Source: DAOMOP01 sp035444405 (GTDB lineage: Bacteria; Pseudomonadota; Gammaproteobacteria; Burkholderiales; Rhodocyclaceae). Taken from it: a DNA stretch of 30,069 nucleotides. The stretch is from positions 1 through 30,069 of the forward strand of contig DAOMOP010000030.1 in assembly GCA_035444405.1 (NCBI GenBank), read 5' to 3'. Position numbers and translations under genes: made by a program. The notes below the pieces were generated by a model. That model made no database searches. It had not been told where the DNA came from and saw only the letters and a program-made list of their open reading frames with translations. Below are positions 1 through 7,032 of this stretch, piece after piece (positions within the stretch are counted from its first letter, which is position 1; every line of letters starts with the position of its first letter).

Positions 1-107
1 TAGGCCGCCGGCGCACGGCACGGCTGGTGCCGACCCGCCGTGCCGCTCCACACCGGGCAGGCAGCATGCCTGGCCCGGTGGCCGTGCGGCGGCCTGCCGC
101 GAGGCGT

Positions 108-1463
108 CTAGCACGCCGCCAGCCACACCGCGATCCGCGCACCGCCCAGCGTGCTGCGTTCGATGCGCACCTCGCCACCGTAAGCCAGCGCGATATCGTT
201 GACGATCGCGAGCCCCATGCCGTGGCCGGGAACCCGCTCGTCACCGCGCAGGCCGCGCCGCATCAGACGCTGCGGATCGGCGATGCCCGCGCCATCGTCA
301 TCGACCGCCAGCAGCAGACCGCCCTCGCACCGCGTCGCCTGCACGCGGACCGTCGTCGTGGCCCACTTGCATGCGTTGTCGACCAGGTTCCCGAGCAGTT
401 CCATCGCATCGCCGTCGTCGATGCGGGCGTGAAGCTCAGCGGGCACGCTGTTGTCGAGCGTGAGCGCACGGTCGGCATGGACCTTGGCGATCGACGCGCA
501 TAGCCGGGCGACCAGCGGTGCGAGGGCAATCGGCGGCGCCGACTGGCTCGCGCCCGCGGTGGCGGCGCGCTGCAGGTGGTATTGCACGATCGCGTCCATG
601 CGTTGCGTCTGCTCCCGCACGATTTGCACCGGTTCCGGCTGTCCGGGTGCGGTCCGCAGTATCGCGAGCGGCGTCTTGAGCGCATGCGCAAGGTCGCCGA
701 GCGCCTTGCGGTGGCGCTCCAGCATCGTGCGCTCGCGCTGCAGCAGCCGGTCGAGGTTGCGCGCGAGCGGCGCGAGCTCGCGCGGGTAAGGGCCACCGGG
801 ATCGCGCGCATCGCCCGCCTCCATCGCGGCGAGCCGTCGCGCGAGCCGGCGCAGTGGCCGCAGCCCCCAGTGCTGCACGAGCACCAGTGCCACCAGCAAC
901 AGCGCCGCCATCACGGCGAGCGCCGACCACAGGCTGCGCCGGTAGGCCTCCACGCCGGTGCCCGTCGAGGCCAGCGGCGCGGCGACGCTGAAGGTGATCA
1001 GCGACGGCCGCTCCCCGATCGCCCAGCGCACGCCCCGAGCGAGCACGCGATAAGCCAGCCCGTCGTCGCCGGCGCGAACCTCGCTGATGCGCTCGCCGGG
1101 CGCCAGCACGGCGCCGAGCGGCACCGACAGGCCGAGTGCGGAGTCCGACAGCCAGCGCGTCGGCGGGACCACGTCCGCTCCCGGCGCTGCCGGCGCGCGC
1201 ACGATTTCGGCATAGAGCCCCGACGCCGGCGTCGCCAGCCGCGCTTCGGGCAATGGGGCGGGCATCAGCAGGCGACCGTCGGCGCCGACCTCGAGCGCGC
1301 CCATCAGCAGGTACAGCAGCGCCTCGAGCCGCTCCTGCTGCGCCGCATCGGCGCTGTCACGAAAGGCGCGGTCGAGTGCGAGGCCGGTCAGTACGACGAA
1401 GCCGAGCAGTACCGACAGCGACACCGCGAGCAGCCGCACGCGCAGCGACCATGGCCGCCTCAC
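108..1463 (-). CDS. Sensor histidine kinase of a PhoQ-like two-component system
   Basis: Inner-membrane sensor kinase expected to phosphorylate the response regulator encoded just upstream. I chose the GTG at 1463 because a GGGAG ribosome site lies a few bases before it and a membrane segment follows at once; it starts 41 bases past the regulator's stop, and longer in-frame starts would overlap the regulator. The 451-residue protein has a first membrane segment at about 8-30, a periplasmic sensor region, a second segment at about 178-198, and a HAMP-like stretch. The phospho-acceptor box GDLAHALKTPL has His at about 260. It is followed by the N box (ELLGNLVDNACKWA), the G1 box (VDDDGAGI) and the G2 box (GHGMGLAIV). 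All catalytic boxes are present, so it should be active. The ligand is not visible; PhoQ-type kinases usually sense cations or envelope stress. Confidence 0.9.
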   Translation of the reverse strand: MRRPWSLRVRLLAVSLSVLLGFVVLTGLALDRAFRDSADAAQQERLEALLYLLMGALEVGADGRLLMPAPLPEARLATPASGLYAEIVRAPAAPGADVVPPTRWLSDSALGLSVPLGAVLAPGERISEVRAGDDGLAYRVLARGVRWAIGERPSLITFSVAAPLASTGTGVEAYRRSLWSALAVMAALLLVALVLVQHWGLRPLRRLARRLAAMEAGDARDPGGPYPRELAPLARNLDRLLQRERTMLERHRKALGDLAHALKTPLAILRTAPGQPEPVQIVREQTQRMDAIVQYHLQRAATAGASQSAPPIALAPLVARLCASIAKVHADRALTLDNSVPAELHARIDDGDAMELLGNLVDNACKWATTTVRVQATRCEGGLLLAVDDDGAGIADPQRLMRRGLRGDERVPGHGMGLAIVNDIALAYGGEVRIERSTLGGARIAVWLAAC

Positions 1464-1503
1464 CGTCCGCTCCCGCCGCGCACGGCGTTCCGACCGTCCG
1501 TCG

Positions 1504-2181
1504 TCACTCGAGCGACGGCGCAAAGCGGTAACCGCGGCCGCGCACGGTCTCGATCGGATGCCATCGGCCGGCGGGGTCGGTCTTGCGCCGCAGCCGCGCA
1601 ATCAGCACCTCGAGCACGTTGCTGTCCCTGTCCTCGTCACCCGGATACAGGTGGTCGGTGAGCTCCGGTCGCGACACCACCCGCTCACGGTTGCGTGCGA
1701 GGTATTCGAACAGACGGAACTCGAACGCGGTGAGCTCGACCGCCACGCCTTCGCAGCTCAACTGCTGGGCGTCGAGGTCGATCCGGTACGGCCCCACCGT
1801 CAGCACCGCACCGATCGAACCACAGGCGCGGCGCCACAGCGCGCGCACGCGCGCGATGAGCTCGGCCGTCTCGAAGGGCTTGGTCAGATAGTCGTCCGCC
1901 CCGCTTTCCAGGCCTTCGACCTTCTCCTGCCAGCGCCCGCGGGCGGTCAGGACCAGGATCGGCAGGTGCGAGCCGGCCGCCCGCAGGCGCCGGATCACCT
2001 CGAGGCCGGGCAGCCCGGGCAGCCCGAGGTCGATGATCGCGACATCGAACGGATACTCGCTGGCAAGGTAAAAGCCCTCGCGCCCGTCGCCCGCCTCCTG
2101 CACCTGCGCGCCCGCGGCGAGCAGCGCCCCGGCGACCGCACGGCGCAGGGGCGCCTCGTCCTCGACCACCAGCACCCTCAT
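1504..2181 (-). CDS. OmpR/PhoP-family response regulator
   Basis: Cytoplasmic transcription regulator of 225 residues. The N-terminal receiver domain has the acidic pair E7-D8, the phosphorylated Asp at 51 (AIIDLGLPG) and the conserved Lys at 101 (DDYLTKPF). The C-terminal winged-helix DNA-binding domain ends in the usual VRGRGYRF motif. The start ATG overlaps the stop of the upstream PepSY gene by four bases (ATGA), which indicates translational coupling. The kinase gene follows 40 bases later. The three genes thus form one operon in the order PepSY protein, regulator, kinase. Targets cannot be read from the sequence; the glycine-zipper gene just upstream is a plausible one. Confidence 0.93.
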   Translation of the reverse strand: MRVLVVEDEAPLRRAVAGALLAAGAQVQEAGDGREGFYLASEYPFDVAIIDLGLPGLPGLEVIRRLRAAGSHLPILVLTARGRWQEKVEGLESGADDYLTKPFETAELIARVRALWRRACGSIGAVLTVGPYRIDLDAQQLSCEGVAVELTAFEFRLFEYLARNRERVVSRPELTDHLYPGDEDRDSNVLEVLIARLRRKTDPAGRWHPIETVRGRGYRFAPSLE

Positions 2182-2420
2182 CGGCGCACCGCCCCGCTCT
2201 GCGCGTCGATCACGACCACCACCACGTCACCGGACGGCGTCAGGACGCGCACGACGAACACGGGCTCGCCGTTGCTGCTCGCCGCCTCGACCGCGAGCAC
2301 GCGCCCGCTGGTGAGCTGCTGCGCGCGCGCCGCCGCCTCGTCGCGGTCGATGGCGAGGACGAACGGCGAGGCGAGCGCGATGAAACCGATCAGGACGAGA
2401 CGCAACAGCTGCGCAGGCAT
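2178..2420 (-). CDS. Small exported PepSY-domain protein
   Basis: A short protein of 80 residues with an N-terminal hydrophobic signal segment (QLLRLVLIGFIALASPFVLA), followed by one PepSY-like repeat (DRDEAAARAQQLTSGRVLAV, then a VFVVRV strand and an IDAQSGAV end). Single PepSY domains of this size are commonly found beside PhoP/PhoQ-like pairs and are thought to modulate envelope proteases or the kinase. The ATG at 2420 is preferred over one nine codons upstream because GGGAG sits nine bases before it. The gene overlaps the response regulator start by four bases and is probably the first gene of that operon. The regulatory role is inferred from family context only. Confidence 0.75.
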   Translation of the reverse strand: MPAQLLRLVLIGFIALASPFVLAIDRDEAAARAQQLTSGRVLAVEAASSNGEPVFVVRVLTPSGDVVVVVIDAQSGAVRR

Positions 2421-2488
2421 GAAAATCGACTCCCGTATCCGGTGCACATCGAGGCGGCGACCGCAGGGGTCGCCGCAAGAGCGCCGGC

Positions 2489-3031
2489 TCAGGCCGGCGT
2501 TACCGACACGTTGACCCGGATGCGGCGACCCGGATGCTCGGACATGAAGCGGGTGTATTGGCGACCATTGTACTCATAAGTCACGTTGTAGCCGCTCGGA
2601 CGGTCTTCCCACCGCTCGACCGTGTGGCAGCGCTCGACGGTACGGCCGTGGGGCGCACGGTGCGCGGTCCGATAGCCGTCATTGTCGATGCGATCGCCCA
2701 CCATCGCGCCGACCACGGCACCGACCGCGGTCGCGGCGGTCTTGCCGCTGCCCTTGCCGACCTGGTTGCCGAGCACGCCACCGGCGATGCCGCCGATCAC
2801 CGCACCGCCGTACGAACGGTCGCCGCCGCGCGGGCCGTCGTAGTCGTACACCACGTCCGAGGTGCATTGCTGGTACGGCACGCGAACGCGTTCGTAATGG
2901 GGCTGCACGTGCGTCACCCGCGCCCAGTCGCGATAGCTGTCACCGTGATGACCACGACCCGGTCCGCCGGCGTGCGCCGCCGCCGCAACGCCGAGCAGCG
3001 ACACCGCGAAAATGATGTTCAGCCTGTTCAT
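2489..3031 (-). CDS. Glycine-zipper 2TM-domain envelope protein
   Basis: A 180-residue exported protein. It has a clear signal peptide at residues 1-21 ending AAAAHA, and the ribosome site AAAGGAGAG stands just before the ATG. The mid-region carries a glycine-zipper double hairpin, rich in GGxxGG patterns (GGAVIGGIAGGVLGNQVG, then AVGAVVGAMVGDRI), as in the Rickettsia 17-kDa surface antigen family. No lipobox cysteine is evident near the cleavage site. Flanking regions are rich in Tyr, His and Arg. Such proteins sit in the outer membrane or periplasm, and their precise role is unknown. It is separated from the PepSY operon by only 68 bases, so it may be co-transcribed with it or share its regulation. 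Confidence 0.8.
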   Translation of the reverse strand: MNRLNIIFAVSLLGVAAAAHAGGPGRGHHGDSYRDWARVTHVQPHYERVRVPYQQCTSDVVYDYDGPRGGDRSYGGAVIGGIAGGVLGNQVGKGSGKTAATAVGAVVGAMVGDRIDNDGYRTAHRAPHGRTVERCHTVERWEDRPSGYNVTYEYNGRQYTRFMSEHPGRRIRVNVSVTPA

Positions 3032-3138
3032 GATCTCTCTCCTTTGCCAGTCACCGCCGCCCGCTGCGGCGTGTTGGAGAGAAGATTACGCGCGCGTCGC
3101 TGAACGAATCCTGAACGGCACAACGCGCGTGCGGCACT

Positions 3139-4251
3139 TCAGTCGAGCAGCGCGTACTGCACTTTCATCGTCAGCGCGCTGCCGGCGATCATCGACGCGA
3201 GCGCGAGAAACGAGCCGAGCGCGAGCGTCGAGGCCCCCGTGACGCCCTGCCCGATCGTGCAGCCCATCGCCATGAAGCCGCCGAACCCCATCAGCACGCC
3301 GCCCGCGACGTGGCTGACGAAATCGCCGACGGACGAGAACCATTCCAGTCGAAACGAACGGGTGGCGATCGCGTACAGGAACGCGCCGAGCACCACACCG
3401 ACAACCGATACGACGCCGACACGGATCAGGCTGAAGTCGGTCGGCTGCAGCAGGTAGCGGAACGTGTCGCCGATCGGGCTGATGAACGTGAACGACTGCA
3501 CCGCCGCCCGGTTCGGGTCGCCATCCATGAACGCTTCCTCCATCCATTCGGCCCCCAGCGGCCCGCCGGTGACGTACCAGCCCGCCACCACCACGAGACC
3601 GACCACCGTGCCGGCCAGCACGTTGTCGGGGCTGGCCCGGAAGTCGCGCGAGTTCAGCGCATAGCCGAGCAGCGCGACGCCGAGCGCGAGGCCGGCGACG
3701 ACGTGCGCGCGCGACGCGTCGAGCCCGGCCAGCGCGCTGACGAAGTCGTCGATGCCCTGCCCGGCGATGCCGTGCTGGCGCAGGTCGACGATCGTCGGCG
3801 CCACCCAGCTCATCACGGCGATGTTGAACAGCGAGGTCGTGAACATCAGGTACGCGACCACCCCGATCGCCAGCGCGACGACCAGCGAACGCAGGTTGCC
3901 GCCGCCGATGCGCAGCAGCGTCTTGTTGCCGCAGCCACCCCCCAGCGTCATGCCGATGCCGAAGATCAGCCCGCCGACGATGTAGCGCAGCCACGCGAAG
4001 TTCTCGGTGCGGTACGGCGGCATCGTGTTGGTGCGCAGCGTCACCAGCGCGGCCGCCTCGAGGATCGCCACGCCCAGCGCGGCGACGCCGATCGCAAACA
4101 GCCACGCGCGCATGCGCCCGGTGTGGCCCATGTTCAGCCAGTCCGACACCGCCCCCATCGTGCAGAAATTGGTCTTGCTCGCGACGGCACCGAAGATCAG
4201 CGCGATGACGAACATCGACAGCAGCACTTGCAGATGAATGGTGAATTCCAT
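3139..4251 (-). CDS. soxT: YeeE/YedE-family sulfur transporter (SoxT/TsuA-like)
   Basis: Polytopic inner-membrane protein of 370 residues. It carries the two YeeE/YedE half-repeats, with SKTNFCTMGAVSDW near residue 25, GGGCGNKTLLRIGGGNLRS near 105 and MGCTIGQGVTG near 330. The three cysteines (30, 107 and 331) sit where TsuA-type thiosulfate channels use cysteines to relay the ligand through S-S-H hydrogen bonds. I chose the ATG at 4251 because GGGGAGG lies about ten bases upstream and a membrane segment begins immediately. It is transcribed divergently from soxYZ, and YedE-like genes named soxT are known next to sox operons. Uptake of thiosulfate or another sulfur species is therefore likely. 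The exact substrate is inferred, and the gene name is by context. Confidence 0.82.
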   Translation of the reverse strand: MEFTIHLQVLLSMFVIALIFGAVASKTNFCTMGAVSDWLNMGHTGRMRAWLFAIGVAALGVAILEAAALVTLRTNTMPPYRTENFAWLRYIVGGLIFGIGMTLGGGCGNKTLLRIGGGNLRSLVVALAIGVVAYLMFTTSLFNIAVMSWVAPTIVDLRQHGIAGQGIDDFVSALAGLDASRAHVVAGLALGVALLGYALNSRDFRASPDNVLAGTVVGLVVVAGWYVTGGPLGAEWMEEAFMDGDPNRAAVQSFTFISPIGDTFRYLLQPTDFSLIRVGVVSVVGVVLGAFLYAIATRSFRLEWFSSVGDFVSHVAGGVLMGFGGFMAMGCTIGQGVTGASTLALGSFLALASMIAGSALTMKVQYALLD

Positions 4252-4568
4252 GACGACAAGGCCTCCCCTTCCGGATCGGGTGCAAGCGTTTCGTTTCGGC
4301 TGGGCGCGGGCGCAGGGTCGCCCGGCCGCCCCGTGCAATGCCGATTGCAGACAACAACCCGATTCGATCCTACGTGCGCCCTTCGCGCCTTGTCGATAAT
4401 CCAGCCGAGCGGCGCGCGCCCCCCATCCGGGGACTTATCCATACTCCATCTGGGGGTTTTCGCGACCGCATCCATTCTTGCTAGATTGGCCAGGGAGCAT
4501 GCAAACGGTGGCCGTCGCGGGCGTCCCTGCCATGTTCCGGCCAGCCCCCACAGCAGGAGGAGACATCC
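4252..4568. promoter_or_regulatory. Divergent control region between the soxT-like gene and soxY
   Basis: These 317 bases hold no convincing gene. Outward promoters for both operons must lie here. Two direct copies of CCATCYGGGG occur at 4423-4432 (CCATCCGGGG) and 4446-4455 (CCATCTGGGG), 23 bases apart, or about two helical turns. A close relative, CCATCCAGGG, occurs upstream of tusA at 11477. A possible -10 box for soxY, TAGATT, is at 4482-4487, without a good -35. The soxY ribosome site AGGAGGAG ends the region. Which regulator binds is not visible; SoxR-type or two-component regulators are possible. Confidence 0.45.
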
Positions 4569-5090
4569 ATGACGTTCACCACTCACCTCGACTCGCCGTC
4601 GCGCCGCCACACGTTGAAAATGCTCGGCGCGGCCACCGCGGCAGCCGGCATCGCCTCGCTGGGCCTCGCAGTCCCCGCACGCGTGCTGGCGGCGGGCCCC
4701 GCCCTCGGCATGCCGCAGCCGGACGAGGCGGTGGCCGACACGCTCGGGCGCCTGTTCGGCGAGCGGATGCCGGAAGCGGCCAATGGCCACATCACGCTCG
4801 ATGCACCGCTGATCGCGGAAAACGGCGCGGTCGTGCCGATCCGCATCGAGTCCGACCTGCCGATGGCCCCCGACAACTACGTCAAGCACGTCTACACCAT
4901 CGCCGACCGGAACCGCCGCCCGATGAACGCGCGCTTCACCCTCACGCCCGAAGCCGGGCAGCTGTCGCTGGCGACCAACATCCGGCTGGCCACGACGACC
5001 GACGTGCGCGTCATCGCCGAAATGAGCGACGGCACGCTGTGGGAAGCCAAACAGGAAGTCAAGGTCACCGTCGGTGGCTGCGGCGGTTGA
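4569..5090 (+). CDS. soxY: SoxY, sulfur-carrier subunit of the Sox complex
   Basis: Periplasmic carrier that holds sulfur intermediates covalently during thiosulfate oxidation. The 173-residue precursor has a Tat signal (SRRHTLKML at 11-19, followed by an Ala-rich stretch) and ends in the diagnostic swinging arm GGCGG, with the carrier cysteine at 171. SoxXA loads the thiosulfate sulfane sulfur on this cysteine, SoxB releases the sulfone as sulfate, and SoxZ is its stable partner. A strong AGGAGGAG site precedes the ATG. soxZ follows after 54 bases. Since soxCD is absent from the cluster, the remaining sulfane sulfur is expected to leave SoxY by transfer to sulfur storage or the cytoplasmic Dsr route. 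Length and motif are typical. Confidence 0.97.
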   Translation: MTFTTHLDSPSRRHTLKMLGAATAAAGIASLGLAVPARVLAAGPALGMPQPDEAVADTLGRLFGERMPEAANGHITLDAPLIAENGAVVPIRIESDLPMAPDNYVKHVYTIADRNRRPMNARFTLTPEAGQLSLATNIRLATTTDVRVIAEMSDGTLWEAKQEVKVTVGGCGG

Positions 5091-5144
5091 GCCGCACGCA
5101 GCGGCACACGGATTACACGCAACGCAGGGCGAGGAGGACAGATC

Positions 5145-5468
5145 ATGGCGGCAGGACAGGTACGCATCCGGGTGCCCGATGGGGCCAAGGCCGGAGATGT
5201 GATCGTGGTACGCGTTCTGGTCACGCATCCGATGGAGGTGATGCGCTTGCAGGACGGCAAGCCGGTCGAGCAGCACTACAACTTCATCCACAAGATGGAG
5301 GCGAACTACAACGGCAAGACGGTGGTGGAGGCCGAGACCACCCAGGCGGTCAGCCAGAATCCGTTCTTCGCGTTTCCGGTCAGGGTGGACGCGCCGGGCA
5401 AGTTGCGCATCCTCTTCCACGATACCGAGGGCAGGACCTACGAGGGCGAGGCCGACATCAAGTTCTGA
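5145..5468 (+). CDS. soxZ: SoxZ, partner of SoxY
   Basis: A 107-residue immunoglobulin-like protein that dimerises with SoxY and presents it to the other Sox enzymes. It has the typical opening (RIRVPDGAKAGDVIVVRVLV), the HPMEVMRL strand and the EANYNGKTVVEAE and NPFFAFPVRV segments of the family. It has no signal peptide, as expected, since SoxZ is exported by hitchhiking on the Tat signal of SoxY. The GAGGAGG ribosome site is a few bases ahead of the ATG. It is the second gene of the sox operon, followed by a 168-base gap that contains a pentanucleotide repeat. Confidence 0.97.
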   Translation: MAAGQVRIRVPDGAKAGDVIVVRVLVTHPMEVMRLQDGKPVEQHYNFIHKMEANYNGKTVVEAETTQAVSQNPFFAFPVRVDAPGKLRILFHDTEGRTYEGEADIKF

Positions 5469-5590
5469 AGCGGGCGGCCGCGCAATGACGGCGCACGCCT
5501 GCGATACCCGGCCCGCCAGGCCCGACGGACCCCGACAACAGCACTGCATGCCCTTGGCGGCGGCGGGCACAGCCCATGCGGCAGCGCACG

Positions 5591-5617
5591 CGCAGCGCAG
5601 CGCAGCGCAGCGCAGCG
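5591..5617. repeat. Pentanucleotide tandem repeat (CGCAG x5) in the soxXA leader
   Basis: Five perfect copies of CGCAG run from 5591 to 5615, followed by CG, with degenerate GCAGCGCA just upstream. The tract ends about 20 bases before the soxXA start codon and directly abuts the AAGGAGGAGGAG ribosome site. It is outside coding sequence, so a change in copy number would alter leader length or structure and would not shift a reading frame. Confidence 0.85.
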
Positions 5618-5636
5618 AAACGAAGGAGGAGGAGCG

Positions 5637-6916
5637 ATGAAGCGCAAGTTCGCATGGATGGTGGGCGGCGCCGCGATGGTCGTGCTGGCTGCAGCCCAGG
5701 CCGAGTACGTCGACACCAGCGTCAGCCGTGCGACTCCCGAGGGGCAGGGCCGCATCGTCGACGGCAAGCAGGTGCGCTATGGCGGCGCACCGTTTGCCGG
5801 CGTCCCCGACGACTGGTCGCAGTGGAGCAACTACCGCGAGGAGCGGCCGTTCCCGCCACCGCAGAAGGTGAGCCTGCCCACCGAGCTGTCCGGCGACGCC
5901 GAGCGCGGCCGCAAGCTCTACATGTCGCGCGCAAAGGCACCCTGTACCGGCTGCCACCTGATCCGCGGCGACGACGTATGGNNNNNNNNNNCAACATCAG
6001 CACCGACCACCAGCAGGCCGGCGACCGCTACAACACCGACGAACTCGTCGCGGTGCTGTACCAGTACGTCTACGACTCGCGCGTGATCAACCCCGACAGC
6101 TTCATGCCGCCGTGGGGCGCGGTCGGCGCGTTCTCGCCGCAGGAGCTCGTCGACATCGTCGCGTTCCTGCGCACGCAAAGCGGTCCCTTGCCCGACGAGA
6201 CCGACCCCGCGCGCGACCCCAACACCCGCCCGCTGCCGGAATACTACTTCGGCGACAACCTCGATCCGACCAACAACGCGGCGGTGCTGATGGCCGAAGC
6301 GGCGATCGAGGTGTGGAACCGCGAGGGGCCGAAGGGCCAGTCGTGCGCCAGCTGCCATGGCGCCATCGAGGACATGAAGGGCGTGGCCACGCAGTACCCG
6401 AAGTACCTGCCGCGCTACCGACGCGTGATGTCGCTCGAGGACCTCGTCGCATGGCATGGCGCCGACGACACCGGGCTCGAACTGCCGTCCCAGGGGATCG
6501 ACAACACGACGCTCGCGCTGCTGATCAAGATGCAGTCCAACGGCATGGCGGTGAACGTCGACGTCACCAGCCCCGACGCCAAGGCTGCCTTCGAGCGCGG
6601 CCAGGCGCGCTACTACCAGCGCGTCGGCATGCGCAACCATGCCTGCGCCGACTGTCACGACGAGGACCGCGGCGGCGGCAAGTTCCTCGGCGGACGCCTG
6701 CTCGGCAAGAAGACCGACGGCATGACGCGGCACTTCCCGACGCTGCGCACCAACTTCGCCCAGATCTGGGACATGCGCCGGCGCTTCCAGTGGTGCACCA
6801 CTCCGCTCGGCATGAATTACCTGCCCGCCGACGCGGCCGAATATGCCGAGATCGAGCTCTATCTCACCTCGTTCGACAACGGCAAGCCGATCAGCGCACC
6901 GGGCATGCGCCACTGA
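5637..6916 (+). CDS. soxXA: SoxX-SoxA fusion, triheme cytochrome c (interrupted by assembly gap)
   Basis: Periplasmic cytochrome that joins thiosulfate to the SoxY cysteine. A signal peptide (residues 1-22, ending in AQA/E) starts at the ATG after AAGGAGGAGGAG. The first part is SoxX: heme motif CTGCH, then beyond the gap NPDSFMPPWG with the axial Met and the FSPQELVDIVAFLRTQ helix. The same frame runs without a stop into SoxA, with heme motifs CASCHG and CADCHD and the C-terminal RRFQWCTTPLG, whose Cys is the candidate thiosulfate-binding residue. SoxX and SoxA are usually separate genes; here one chain of about 425 residues carries three hemes. Ten N at 5982-5991 interrupt the SoxX part. 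The two sides are in different frames if the gap is counted as ten bases; a true gap of 2 modulo 3 bases restores the frame. Confidence 0.88.
5982..5991. other. Assembly gap (10 N) inside soxXA
   Basis: Ten undetermined bases separate the segment after the first heme motif (ends GDDVW) from the SoxX segment beginning NISTDH. Ten is a common placeholder length, and the frames on the two sides disagree under it. The missing residues correspond to the short glycine/proline-rich link between heme motif and helix in SoxX. Confidence 0.99.
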
Positions 6917-7032
6917 GCGACCGCACCGGGCGCACCGGCTGCGATGGCCGGAGCGCCTCGCCGTTCGGCCGCGCCGGCGCACCCGGCACGGCGCGCGCAC
7001 CCCTCCCCTTCCCGCAGCGACCCGGAGGCAGC

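Noticed and set aside
1..107. A gene at the left edge
   Set aside because: The 107 bases after the kinase stop contain no convincing open frame with a ribosome site and no recognisable partial domain.
108..3031. The PhoP/PhoQ-like pair as regulator of the sulfur genes
   Set aside because: It is associated with PepSY and glycine-zipper envelope genes and has a typical periplasmic sensor; nothing ties it to sulfur apart from proximity.
5637..6086. Separate short soxX gene ending shortly after the N gap
   Set aside because: The stop appears only if the gap is exactly ten bases. The residues of SoxX continue in the other frame after the gap and join SoxA without a break.
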